Part shown: one piece after another, positions 33,001-38,600 of the stretch
Layout: each line of letters opens with the position of its first letter
Position numbering within the stretch: position 1 is the stretch's first letter
From: Apoda limacodes
Lineage: Eukaryota; Arthropoda; Insecta; Lepidoptera; Limacodidae
Length of the DNA stretch: 64,000 nucleotides
Assembly (NCBI GenBank): GCA_946406115.1
Contig: OX291547.1
Span: forward strand, 5,027,001 to 5,091,000
Direction: 5' to 3'
Notes under the pieces: model-generated
What the model was told of the DNA's origin: nothing
The model's database searches: none
Seen by the model: only the letters and a program-made list of their open reading frames with translations
Program-made: the position numbers and the translations under genes

Positions 33001-35525
33001 GTACATAGGCAGGACAGTGTGGCATTTAAATCCATGCGAATATTATAAATGCGAAAGTAACACTGTCTGTCTGTCTGTTCCCTCTTTACGCTTAAACTAA
33101 TCTACGGATTTAGATGAAATTTGGCATGGAGATGGTCTGAGTCCCGGGAAAGGACATAGGCTATTTGAAAACGTCAAGTGTGAGTCGGTTTTTTTCCTAA
33201 GTATAATTCTTCTGTACGTGCTCATCATGTCATCTAACTCCTCCTAAACGGTTGGAACGATTTGGGTGAAATTTTGTCTGAATATTTCAATGGGTTCATG
33301 GTTGGTTTGAAAACACAATGGACCCGGTAGGTGGCGCTGCAGACGATGTGTCACCGATCTTCTCCTTAACAGCAGGGATGATTATGATGACATTTTATGT
33401 GTATGTTCGAGTCGATTTTAATGATATTTTTTGTGTACGTTCGAGTGCGTCCCTGCATGGTTTGAACTCACAAATGGACCCGATAGGTCGCGCTGCAGTC
33501 GGTGTGCCACTAATCTTCTTAACGGTAGAGAAGATTTTAATGATATTTTTTATGTACGTTTTAAGTGGGTTCCTGCATGGTTGCACAATTTAATTTACAC
33601 AATTGGACCCGGTAGGTGGCACTGCAGTCAGTGTGACACTGATCTTAATTTAATGCGACTCCATTATTATCATATACCACAACTTCAATCATTGTGAAGT
33701 TTGGGGCTTGGAAATGACACATTACATAGAACGATAAAAACGCATCGAAAGGCCTAGCTTTAGTCTGGCCTACAAGCAGAAGCTGGTGCTGCCCACTACC
33801 AAGAATAATTGTCTACATAAGAAAAAAAATGCTTTAGATTTTACTTAAGGTAAATAATTATTATGCTTTGATTACTCTTTATGTTAAAATAGAATTTCAC
33901 TAAAAACATTCTGTACACACATAGCTTACTGAGAATTTAATATGGAATTGCACTGAGGAGACTGTGTCACTAAGCAGAGTGCTAGCAATTGTGCTCCTAT
34001 GAAGTGAATTTCAGTACAAAGACTAGAGCAAAAATCAACGAGTGTGAAAGCGAAAGTAAAACACAGTCCTTAACGTGAAACAGAAGATTTTGTATGTAAA
34101 ATTAGCAAAATGTAGAGTGCCGCTCCTGGGCTAGATTATTGCAAGAAATGTTTCTATTAGAATTTATTGTTGGTGGTTTGTTTCGAGCACAGCAACATTT
34201 ATTATATACCCGTCATTATTGCAATCTATCTAACATATGCAACTTGCGTGAAAATTTGGTTTCGGTTATTGCCACAAAGTATAAATTTTCTTAGACAAAT
34301 TTTCCTTTGAAAGGTGTTTTAACAACCTACTTTTTGCTTTATTAATAATATCATCTCTTACACACATATTATTACATACTTGACTTATATGTATTAATAA
34401 CAAATAGGAATATAGGAAAATATTGTAATCGATGACAAACTTGCAACCCTGTGCATGGTAGCCTTATTAAATTATTGTTATATTACTTATAATACTTGTT
34501 ATCTTTCTGAAACCCAAACAAAACTGATGTTGGCCGAAAAAAAGGAAAAAATAAATAAAAGGAAAAAAAATCTCCTACGCGACAGCCAACTGAGCCATGG
34601 CAAATACCATCATTTCTAACATTTCAAATACTTTAATTTGTTAGCAAAGAGACAGTGATTTGATATGATGTTTTAAAATTAAAATGACTTCAATATTCAC
34701 TCCTAACATCACTACTAGATTGCAACAATGTTAAATAACATCTCAATAAGTTTGTGAGTTATATTGCTGCAATGTTCATTTATTAACTTTCATACAATTC
34801 ATTGCAGTTACATCAATTATTAAATTTCAATGACGTCCAAAGCAACAATGAGATGCAAGTTACTGTCATGTTCCAGCTATGTCAAGTCTGAAACTTGCAA
34901 ATGAACAATATATAAACTTACCAAAACTTACTGTAAGTTTTATGCTCAGTGAGATGTGCCACTTGTCAGGTGAGCTGACATGGCTTTAAAGCACATACAT
35001 AGATTGAAGTATCTTAGTCATGGATGATATATGCAACAAATGCTTGACACCCTTCTATTGAATTTAATTCAGAGTTCTGTTACAGCTGCATCACTTCTGC
35101 CAAGCATTGGGTTATTTGTTTTAGGGACACTAGATGTATTTCCCTACAATTATTATAGTTATAATGTAAATTATGTACCTACTAAGATAGCTCTTACAAT
35201 TTGATAGCATAATTGATTGAATTTGATACAATTCTAACAAATTGGATAGCAATAATTTAATTGAATAATAAAAATAAAATTGACAGTAAGTAATTCTACT
35301 AATAGGACACTATTTCTGAATAAATTGCATTTAATGATAAAAATAATAAAATTTGCAAAACCAAAGAAACTTCTACTCACTAAGAGACTTTTACTCACCT
35401 AACTTTTTCCTTTCTTCAGTTTTTTGAACTCCTCCATCAATAAAATTAGTTAATTCAGTAGTGTTGAAAGTGCACTTATCTCTTTCTTTCTGTAAATCAG
35501 GATTTACTTTTGTTGTACCTTTCAT
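5935..35525 (-). CDS. ACOX1: Peroxisomal acyl-CoA oxidase (ACOX1-like), complete, 13 coding exons
   Basis: Catalyses the first, FAD-dependent and H2O2-producing step of peroxisomal beta-oxidation, acyl-CoA to trans-2-enoyl-CoA. I joined 13 exons by GT/AG sites and phase: 35525-35399, 22489-22330, 21622-21454, 20568-20445, 17904-17660, 12347-12187, 11810-11648, 11019-10829, 10471-10319, 8897-8792, 8276-8124, 6655-6539 and 6078-5935. They total 2013 nt, 670 residues plus stop, normal for the family. Family landmarks in order: N-terminal alpha domain (about 1-140), [12 protein letters not shown] at 149-160, WWPGG at 189-193, DGTYV at 276, GGHGY at 411-415, and YEGEN with the presumed catalytic base E435. 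The start ATG has an in-frame TGA upstream. The C-terminus is -GKL, a weak type 1 peroxisomal signal. Whether it is the strict orthologue of vertebrate ACOX1 or a lepidopteran paralogue cannot be settled here. Introns are full of repeats, but no exon is broken. Confidence 0.96.
6539..6655 (-). CDS. ACOX1: ACOX exon 12
   Basis: Codes residues 585-623: [15 protein letters not shown] and [16 protein letters not shown], corresponding to the ...AVALVDAFD... segment of the family. Acceptor GTTACAG, donor GAG|GTTACA, phase 0. Confidence 0.94.
6656..8123 (-). other. ACOX intron 11
   Basis: About 1.5 kb. It contains the Jockey-like fragment at 7500-7738; the rest is AT-rich with no recognised element. 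Confidence 0.6.
7500..7738 (+). pseudogene. Jockey-like reverse transcriptase C-terminal fragment
   Basis: With frameshifts it reads like the tail of a Jockey-type ORF2: [11 protein letters not shown], then HITGAGC and VRNSTI, then [18 protein letters not shown]. The order (IQR.Q...LR.ITGA..YVRN..I..DL....V...) is the standard end of the protein. Stops and shifts make it a remnant. Confidence 0.65.
8124..8276 (-). CDS. ACOX1: ACOX exon 11
   Basis: Codes residues 534-584: [13 protein letters not shown], an acidic turn, then [19 protein letters not shown], the long C-terminal helix. Acceptor TTTTTTAG, donor AGG|GTGAGT, phase 0 on both sides. Confidence 0.94.
8792..8897 (-). CDS. ACOX1: ACOX exon 10
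   Basis: Codes residues 498-533: [16 protein letters not shown] and [16 protein letters not shown], matching the ...AWN..SV.L..A.E helix of the family. Acceptor TTTTTCAG, donor GAG|GTTACT, phase 0 out. Confidence 0.92.
9403..9815 (+). repeat. GTTCCGT...GCGCAAGCCAGACTCG interspersed repeat
   Basis: Starts TTTTTAGGGTTCCGTCC and ends GGACGGAACCATCGGTGCGC...ACTTGGTCG. It shares internal blocks with 41897-42282 (TCAGGAAC, GGAATCAAGC, AAACATCTGAGTCAACGCAA). Lies in ACOX intron 9. Confidence 0.75.
9962..10060 (+). repeat. Jockey-like 3' tail (GTTTGCCACCTT)
   Basis: GGGTCGGCAACTCACG, then GCGTCCCTAGGCTA, then TTGTTTGCCACCTTGGTGA. The same order follows the reverse transcriptase end at 27710-27770, so this is a 5'-truncated copy of that family's 3' end. 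Confidence 0.6.
10319..10471 (-). CDS. ACOX1: ACOX exon 9
   Basis: Codes residues 447-498: [14 protein letters not shown] and a less conserved linker ending SGLQRVSA. Acceptor GCGCAG, donor TG|GTACGT. Phase 2, which gives Cys498 with exon 10. Confidence 0.93.
10829..11019 (-). CDS. ACOX1: ACOX exon 8 (catalytic glutamate)
   Basis: Codes residues 384-447 and carries [10 protein letters not shown] and [15 protein letters not shown]. The Glu of YEG (E435) corresponds by position to the catalytic base of acyl-CoA oxidases and dehydrogenases, so the enzyme should be active. Acceptor TTTCAG, donor AG|GTTAGT, phase 2 out. Confidence 0.97.
11500..11590. repeat. Hairpin in ACOX intron 7
   Basis: TACTCGACTAAATA and TATTTAGTCGAGTA form a 14-bp perfect inverted repeat about 60 bp apart. 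The flanking intron (11020-11500) holds unplaced repeat-like sequence but no recognised element. Confidence 0.55.
11648..11810 (-). CDS. ACOX1: ACOX exon 7
   Basis: Codes residues 329-383: [18 protein letters not shown] through to GDLERLPE. The EPEPQILD...TQQ segment is conserved across ACOX proteins. Acceptor TTGCAG, donor GAG|GTCAGT, phase 0 out. Confidence 0.95.
12187..12347 (-). CDS. ACOX1: ACOX exon 6
   Basis: Codes residues 276-329: [19 protein letters not shown] and then an [11 protein letters not shown] helix, the start of the C-terminal alpha domain. Acceptor CCTCAG, donor AA|GTGAGT, phase 2. There is no long ORF here because the exon lacks a Met-led frame; I found it by following the family order between exons 5 and 7. 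Confidence 0.94.
12403..12692 (+). repeat. Lep1-type Helitron, near full length
   Basis: Begins TCCTACTAATACTATAAATG, carries CTGGACGGAT...GAAACTTGGCACACAT and CATAGGCTAC, and ends GGCGGGCGGAGCCGCTGGC...CTAGT. The 3' CTAGT end and the GGCGGAGCCGC hairpin just before it are Helitron hallmarks. ACOX intron 5. Confidence 0.8.
12833..13390. repeat. MITE-like inverted-repeat element, copy 1
   Basis: The left end AACATGTTTCAAATTGTAG and the right end, reading inward, CTACAACTC...ATATGTTTCATT, are imperfect inverted repeats of about 60 bp that include CTTGCTACTTG-type sequence. The same arrangement recurs at 16735-17235. The interior here is interrupted by the repeat at 13000-13268. Confidence 0.55.
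13000..13268 (-). repeat. GTTCCGTACC family repeat, minus orientation
   Basis: Starts GGTCGAGTGCCAGTCGGACTCG, contains GTTTGTTGTATGGGAGCCCCC and GGTGACAGACGGACGGAC, and ends GGGTACGGAACCCTAAA. It is the reverse complement of the 20025-20388 copy. Confidence 0.8.
14423..15220 (-). pseudogene. Jockey-like reverse transcriptase 3' half, decayed
   Basis: Reading the minus strand from about 15000 to 14423 and allowing for frameshifts: [20 protein letters not shown], then [41 protein letters not shown] and [17 protein letters not shown] 3' tail ends at TTTGCCACCTTA. This is the same family and order as 27335-27795. Numerous stops and shifts. Lies inside ACOX intron 5, in the same orientation as the gene. 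Confidence 0.7.
15225..16734. other. ACOX intron 5, no recognised element
   Basis: AT-rich intronic DNA. No exon-like reading that fits the ACOX order, and none is missing there. Confidence 0.5.
16735..17235. repeat. MITE-like inverted-repeat element, copy 2
   Basis: Left AAACATATCTCAAATTGTAG...TTTACTTGCTACTTGA; right TCAAGTAGCAATTAAAATTC...GAAACATGTTTCATT. The ends are inverted and match copy 1 at 12833-13390. It contains a perfect palindromic TA-rich hairpin near 16808-16838. Confidence 0.5.
17660..17904 (-). CDS. ACOX1: ACOX exon 5
   Basis: Codes residues 194-275, the middle beta-domain, with [24 protein letters not shown] and [14 protein letters not shown]. Acceptor CTTTAG, donor GAG|GTGAGT, phase 0 out. 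This is the longest exon of the gene. Confidence 0.97.
18217..18520 (+). repeat. GTTCCGTAC...TTAGCCGGTTTT repeat
   Basis: Starts AGGTTCCGTACACAAATCC, has TGTCTGTCTGTCTTTTAGCC and ends GCCTCGCACTTAGCCGGTTT. Related by its ends to the family at 20025 and 57843. ACOX intron 4. Confidence 0.65.
18903..19042. repeat. Nested palindrome cluster, CpG-rich
   Basis: An outer 12-bp perfect inverted repeat (GATGTGAAACAT / ATGTTTCACATC) encloses an 18-bp perfect palindrome GTGGCGACGCGTCGCCAC at 18944-18961 and GGTGACTCGTCACC at 18984-18997. It stands out from the AT-rich intron. Confidence 0.75.
20025..20388 (+). repeat. GTTCCGTACC family repeat
   Basis: Starts AGGTTCCGTACCTGAAAGG, has CGTCCGTCCGTCTGTCACC, GCTGTATCTCATGAACC and GGGCTCCCATACAACAAACG, and ends GGAACCCTTCGTGCGC. 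The right end touches the ACOX exon 4 region. ACOX intron 4. Confidence 0.8.
20445..20568 (-). CDS. ACOX1: ACOX exon 4
   Basis: Codes residues 153-193 plus one base: [20 protein letters not shown] and SYKWWPGG, both hallmarks of acyl-CoA oxidases. Acceptor AATAG, donor T|GTAAGT. The split codon gives Leu194 with exon 5. Confidence 0.97.
20968..21058 (-). repeat. tRNA-derived SINE head
   Basis: On the minus strand TGATAGCTCATTTGTTAG resembles a pol III A box, and GGTTGGAGTCC, about 35 nt on, a B box (GGTTCGANTCC). The spacing is right for a tRNA-like promoter, but the acceptor stem does not close well, so a SINE is likelier than a tRNA gene. ACOX intron 3. Confidence 0.45.
21454..21622 (-). 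CDS. ACOX1: ACOX exon 3
   Basis: Codes residues 96-152, including [15 protein letters not shown] and ending in IIGTYAQ, the first half of the conserved TYAQTELGHGT flavin/substrate motif. Acceptor CAATAG, donor CAG|GTTAGT, phase 0 out. Confidence 0.96.
22330..22489 (-). CDS. ACOX1: ACOX exon 2
   Basis: Codes residues 43-96: an acidic stretch followed by [13 protein letters not shown], the helical N-terminal domain of the family. Acceptor TTTCAG, donor AG|GTAGAT. Phase 1 in, phase 2 out, continuing as MESYR-DVLGG in exon 3. Confidence 0.95.
23320..23545. repeat. Direct repeat pair in ACOX intron 1
   Basis: AAATCAAAGGCGACAGAGTG...CACAGCCATAGTG occurs at 23328 and again, slightly changed, at 23502, about 174 bp apart. 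The stretch between (TCTAGAGCTGAAATTAGG...CACGTATAAGCTTCTATAAA) recurs near 31180-31260. Confidence 0.6.
23530..23810 (+). repeat. Jockey-like 3' end fragments
   Basis: AGGGTTCTTCAAGAAGGGAG and, after about 200 bp of GC-rich sequence, GCAGGGTCGGCAATGCGCGAG. Both match the end of the 27335-27795 element, where they are only 40 bp apart, so the piece is rearranged or belongs to a related subfamily. Confidence 0.45.
24616..24902 (+). repeat. Lep1-type Helitron, near full length
   Basis: ATCCTACTAATATTATAAAT at the left, CTGGACGGATCGGGATGAAA inside, GGCGGAGCCGCTGGCAAATT at the right. Same orientation as the 12403 copy. ACOX intron 1. Confidence 0.8.
25315..26195. repeat. Tandem repeat, three ~300-bp units
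   Basis: The block GAGCTAATATTCATTTATC starts at 25338, 25631 and 25940, and each is followed by CACGGAGACCAGCAAG, the palindromic ACGGTATCTACCGT and CAAAATAATTGTACGTTACG. Units 2 and 3 are nearly identical; unit 1 differs at several sites. ACOX intron 1. Confidence 0.92.
26864..28379. mobile_element. Foldback-type element with very long inverted repeats
   Basis: The left arm (26864-27243) and the right arm (28379-27838, inverted) match over several hundred bp. Shared blocks include GAACACACTGTT / AACAGTGTGTTC, CCTAACTTAGGATACTAATA, AACATATTTCCAGAG and GTATCCGTTGAC. The right arm has an extra segment of about 110 bp near 27990-28110. The centre (27335-27795) holds a Jockey-like fragment. No transposase is seen. 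Confidence 0.8.
27335..27795 (+). pseudogene. Jockey-like reverse transcriptase C-terminus and 3' end
   Basis: Reads [14 protein letters not shown](N)[37 protein letters not shown] and then [20 protein letters not shown] and [12 protein letters not shown], followed by the GCAAGCGTCCATAGGCTAC tail. One internal stop and a shift near 27580 break it. It forms the centre of the foldback. Confidence 0.75.
28650..28960 (+). repeat. Lep1-type Helitron with internal partial duplication
   Basis: TCCATACTAATATTATAAAT, TCTGTCTGTTTGTACCTCTT, GGACATAGGCTACTTGAAAA. The TACTTGAAAACGTCAAGTGT block occurs twice (near 28772 and 28870) and the copy ends AAGCTAGT. Confidence 0.8.
29160..29610 (+). repeat. Tandem array of ~105-bp units ending in GCACTTG
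   Basis: Four units, each with CTTACCAAAATTNCATTAA or a diverged equivalent and then GCGAGTCCGACTCGCACTTG at about 29240, 29360, 29460 and 29565. The GAGTCCGACTC core is palindromic. It is the 3' end of the GTTCCGTACC family amplified in tandem. ACOX intron 1. Confidence 0.75.
30028..30191. repeat. Short MITE with 17-bp perfect TIRs
   Basis: TATCTAGGTCTGTGGTG at 30028-30044 is matched exactly by its reverse complement at 30175-30191, and similarity continues inward (CTTTAAA). It is 164 bp long. AT/TA flanks would fit a TA target site. Confidence 0.7.
30290..30530 (+). repeat. Lep1-type Helitron fragment, rearranged
   Basis: GCCGATAACCGAATTTAGGGCGGGC, normally the 3' end, stands directly before CACTGGACGGATCGGGATGA, normally the front, so two partial copies are joined. 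ACOX intron 1. Confidence 0.7.
31814..31990 (-). repeat. GTTCCGTACC family repeat, truncated
   Basis: CGACCAAGTTCGAGTCGGACTC, GAAGGGTTCCGTACCATTA, CACGTTTGTTGTATGGGTGC. The remainder of the unit is missing. Confidence 0.75.
32469..32556. repeat. Perfect 29-bp inverted repeat (hairpin)
   Basis: Arms 32469-32497 and 32528-32556 are exact reverse complements (core TAGTAAAACGGGATTAAA) around a 30-bp loop. Direct repeats of ACGTTTACCTACCTA type flank it on both sides. Confidence 0.9.
32620..32810. repeat. Imperfect inverted repeat
   Basis: AACATTGAGCTAAGTATTGTTTT and AAAACACTTAGCTCAATGTTA lie about 140 bp apart in opposite orientation; a third TTGAGCTAAGA sits between them. Immediately downstream of the perfect hairpin at 32469. 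Confidence 0.65.
33031..33205 (+). repeat. Lep1-type Helitron fragment
   Basis: TATTATAAATGCGAAAGTAA, CTGTCTGTCTGTCTGTTCCC, GAAATTTGGCATGGAGATGG, GGACATAGGCTATTTGAAAA. Truncated at the right. Confidence 0.8.
33290..33665 (+). repeat. Tandem repeat with GGACCCGGTAGGTGGCGCTGCAG
   Basis: Three degenerate units at about 33318, 33474 and 33605. Each has TGGACCC(G)GTAGGT.GC, CTGCAG, GTGTGNCAC(T/C)GATCTT, and the first two are followed by TTTTAATGATATTTTTTNTGTACGTT. Ends just before AT-rich DNA. Confidence 0.8.
33666..35398. other. ACOX intron 1, proximal part: nothing recognised
   Basis: AT-rich sequence with no repeat shared with the rest of the window and no exon-like reading. Being nearest the start codon, it could hold regulatory sites, but none can be named. 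Confidence 0.5.
35399..35525 (-). CDS. ACOX1: ACOX exon 1 (start codon)
   Basis: Codes residues 1-42 plus the first base of codon 43. The reading includes [13 protein letters not shown] and a FIDGG...KTEERK stretch, the usual N-terminus of acyl-CoA oxidases. The donor is G|GTGAGT (phase 1), which pairs with exon 2 to give Glu43. An in-frame TGA lies upstream of the ATG, whose context is AAAAATG. The exon is 12.9 kb from exon 2 and only about 240 bp from the left end of the large transposon-like unit at 35767. Confidence 0.93.
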
Positions 35526-35766
35526 TTTTACTAAAAAGCACAATATTATAATCGGAACTCGAGTTTGTCACAATATTACATCAAAGAGAATATAACCACT
35601 ACGCTTAATTATATGTACTTGTACATAATTTGTGATTATATGCTTTCGGTTCGAGTGAAATCTGTCTGCTACCAAAGAGAATATAATCGCTACCAAAGAG
35701 AATATAATCACTACGTTTTTATCTGCTACAATTTGATTTGGCAACAAAGCAAAGAAAAATGTAACT
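35526..35766 (-). promoter_or_regulatory. ACOX 5' UTR / promoter region
   Basis: About 240 bp between the start codon and the left end of the large TIR-bounded unit. It contains a small direct repeat (ACCAAAGAGAATATAATC at 35669 and 35692, and a related AAAGAGAATATAACC at 35583). No TATA box in a convincing position. The transcription start is not visible. Confidence 0.35.
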
Positions 35767-35783
35767 AGGGCGTGTTTTCGGAG
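35767..35783. repeat. Left terminal inverted repeat of the large unit
   Basis: 17-bp perfect match to 46724-46740 in inverted orientation. ATTGCGATTGTATTGCG and further ATTGC/GCAAT motifs follow directly. Confidence 0.8.
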
Positions 35784-36176
35784 ACCATTGCGATTGTATT
35801 GCGTGCAAATGAACGCAATGAAAGCAATAAGTGTTTTCGTAGCTTATTGCACGGTGGCAAAAAAAACAGGTTATTGCGTTGTTTGCTTTCAATTTTTTTT
35901 TTGTACTATTGACAGCTGTCAGCTATCAGTTCAAAGTTGTGTGTCGTGAAAAACACAAATTGCTTGCTTGTTTAATAGATTTCGGATTGTTTTGCAAAAG
36001 ATAAAGTAATGGATAAAAAGCAAGGTCTTTGAAAAAATTATTATTATGAATAAACGGATACAATTTATACAGTATCTTTAACGTTAGAAAACAGGAGCGT
36101 GCATTTCGTGGTAACAACGTAAATCATTATTTTCTTGTGATAAGCACCTAATTGCTTTGTCATATATACGTACTGG

Positions 36177-36740
36177 GGCTACGTTCCAATTCCCTGCCGA
36201 GTGACAATCGCCCGCTATAGTTGATTTCCAACCCGTTCCAAATTGCAACAAAGACGTTAAAAAAGTGGTTTTTGGACGCCCGGGGTTGGATATTTTCCAA
36301 CTGTCAAATTGAATTCCTTAAACTGACATAGAAAGGTTGATATTCACTCTTGTCAGTGTGAAAATTAACTGTCAATACCGGGCGATAATTACTCGGTGGG
36401 TTTTGGGACATAGCCTAGGGTGCGATCCAAATCGCGACGAGGAAGTTAAAAAAGTGGTTTTGGGACGCCCAGGGTAGAGTAATTTTCCAACTGTCAAGTT
36501 GAATTCTTTACACTGCCATAGAAAAGGTTGAAAATCACTCCTGTCAGTTTGAAAATTAACTGTCAAACGCTCGTTCCCGAACGGGTTGATTTTTCCACTT
36601 TACCGGGCGATAATTACTCGGCGTGATTTGGAACATAGCCCTAGTGTAAAATATTCAACTTGACAGATAGAAAGTTACCCTGAGCCGGGCGTTCCATAAC
36701 TACTTTTTCAACTTACACATTGCGTTTTGGAACGTAGCCT
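36177..36740. repeat. MITE with GGGCTACGTTCCAA termini, tandemly duplicated
   Basis: The left end GGGCTACGTTCCAA and the right end TTGGAACATAGCCC (36630-36643) are inverted. Inside, the unit repeats: AGTTAAAAAAGTGGTTTT(T)GG at 36247 and 36446, CCGGGCGATAATTACTCGG at 36380 and 36603. A third partial, inverted end TTTTGGAACGTAGCC is at 36723-36737. Confidence 0.75.
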
Positions 36741-37104
36741 AGTAAAAAATAACTGGACGAAATTGCAAAATTGGTAAGAGATGCTAGTAAGAGCATGTGA
36801 AAGTCAAACTACGGTTGAATCTTCAGCAGAAGGTAGGTGCATCACTATGACCATGTAAGTTGTCAGTTTTTATTCCTCATAAAGTTTTCAAGGCCTCTGT
36901 ACACCTGGTGCATCAAGAACACTATAGACCCGATTTGTGGGGAATATGTTTCAAATAAATAAGCTATGGAAACAGAAAATATAGATACAGTATTCTTATT
37001 TGTATTGGATGATGAGGGATATATTCTGGGACTGTAAAAAGAAAACAAATTAATCAATGTAATGTTACCTTCTCAACAATTGCTTCTTAGTGTTTCAAAT
37101 GCGT

Positions 37105-37958
37105 AATAACACTGGACTCCAAACTTCAATGGGGTCCTCATATTCATAACCTAGCCAAAAAACTTAGCTCTGCTGTGTATGCGATCAAGAAAATAAGACA
37201 ATTGACCGATGTTGACACTGCAAAAATAGTATATTTTAGATATTTCCATAGTTTAATGACATATGGTATCCTATTGTGGGGTAGCGCTGCTGATGTAAAT
37301 ACAATATTTTTGTTACAAAAAAGGGCAATTCGTGCTATTTATAAATTGGGATCTAGGATATCTCTGAGGGATAGGTTTAGGGAAGTAAAAATTTTGACTT
37401 TTTTGTCGCAGTACATATATGAAAATCTTTTATATGTACATAAAAATATCAATAGTTTCAGCAAGAAAAGTGACGTTCACAAAGTAAATACTAGAAGTAA
37501 AAATAAGCTGTTGGTGCATGATACACGTCTACACAAAATAAGTAACTCTTTTATGGGGCAATGTATACACTTTTACAACAAAGTTCCCAATAAAATTCAA
37601 AATCTATTAATAAGTAAATTTAAATCTTTTATCAAGCAGGTACTGTGTAAAAAGGCATACTACAATATTTCAGACTATGTAAATGATAAAAATCCTTGGG
37701 ACTGATGATGCTCAATTACAGGATGCATAGGTAAACCAAATTAAAATGGAAATAACATAAAATTGTACGGCTAAATTTTTTTTATTTAAAACATTAATTG
37801 TATTTTCAGTTTATTTGCATTATTGATAGTGTTTTTAAACAACATTGTGAACCGGCGGGAAGGTGAGAGGGTTCAAAAAATAATATTTGACTTTGACGAT
37901 TCAAAAGTGATTGTAAAATCCTTATTTGAATAAACCATTTTGACTTTGACTTTGACTT
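37105..37958 (+). pseudogene. 5'-truncated Jockey-like retrotransposon, copy A
   Basis: An open reading from 37105 to the stop at 37705 gives ITLDSKLQWGPHIHNLAKKL, then FHSLMTYGILLWGSAADVNT, then LQKRAIRAIYKLG..SLRDRF and ends NDKNPWD. This is the C-terminal part of a non-LTR ORF2 after the polymerase core. The 3' UTR ends in a TTTGAC repeat tail at 37958, typical for this class. Reverse transcriptase catalytic motifs are absent. A copy differing by only a few residues lies inverted at 53500-52464. A 54-bp deletion in the 3' UTR distinguishes copy A. Confidence 0.88.
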
Positions 37959-38089
37959 AAGTGTCCTTAGGCAATTATAACTGCTCAACATCAGGCAGGC
38001 AGTATGCTTGTTTGCTTCTTTATGTGTGCCAATTGTTTGGTGATGGAGTTTACTGAAGGCCTCAGTGACACATGTAACCTATTAAGTTA

Positions 38090-38600
38090 ATATTGAGGTT
38101 GTCCTTGCCTGGGTCCCAGGCCACAGTAGAATAGAAGGCAATGAGAAATCTGACCACTGGGCTAAAGAAGTAGTTCAGTCAGATATACAAAACTTCAATA
38201 AACTTTTCTCTTTAGACTTTCTCAGTTCAGCTAAAAGGCCAATGTCAGTAGATTGGAGTCATGTATGGAAACAGTCTTCATCCATTAAGGGCCGTTATCA
38301 TGGCCAAATACAACCTGTTATCCCTGCAAAACCTTGGTTCTTGCGAATTCAATATTGTGACAAATTAGTTACGTCGACCATATGCCGTCCCAGACTGGAA
38401 CATGCATGTACTCCAGTATTTTTAGCTAAAATAAGAGTTAGGGACCACTCTATTTGTGAGTGTGGCATTGACGAAGGTACTGTAGACTACATATTTTTCA
38501 GCTGCCCCAAATACCCTATATACTATATGACATCCTCCACCCAAAAATTCCTCGCTCTGTCAACATGCATTGTCTTCTATCCTTGATTAATACCCCCTTC
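38090..38600 (+). pseudogene. RNase H and C-terminal part of a non-LTR ORF2
   Basis: Reads VVLAWVPGHSRIEGNEKSDH and WAKEVVQSDI, the WVPGHSGI.GNE.AD..AK signature of the RNase H domain found in I- and Jockey-type elements. Then come about 130 residues with a cysteine-rich CECGIDEGTVDYIFFSC (C.C....T..H..F.C knuckle). Open from 38096 to the stop at about 38583, unusually intact, but without the polymerase upstream. It belongs to a different lineage from the 37105 copy. Confidence 0.8.
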
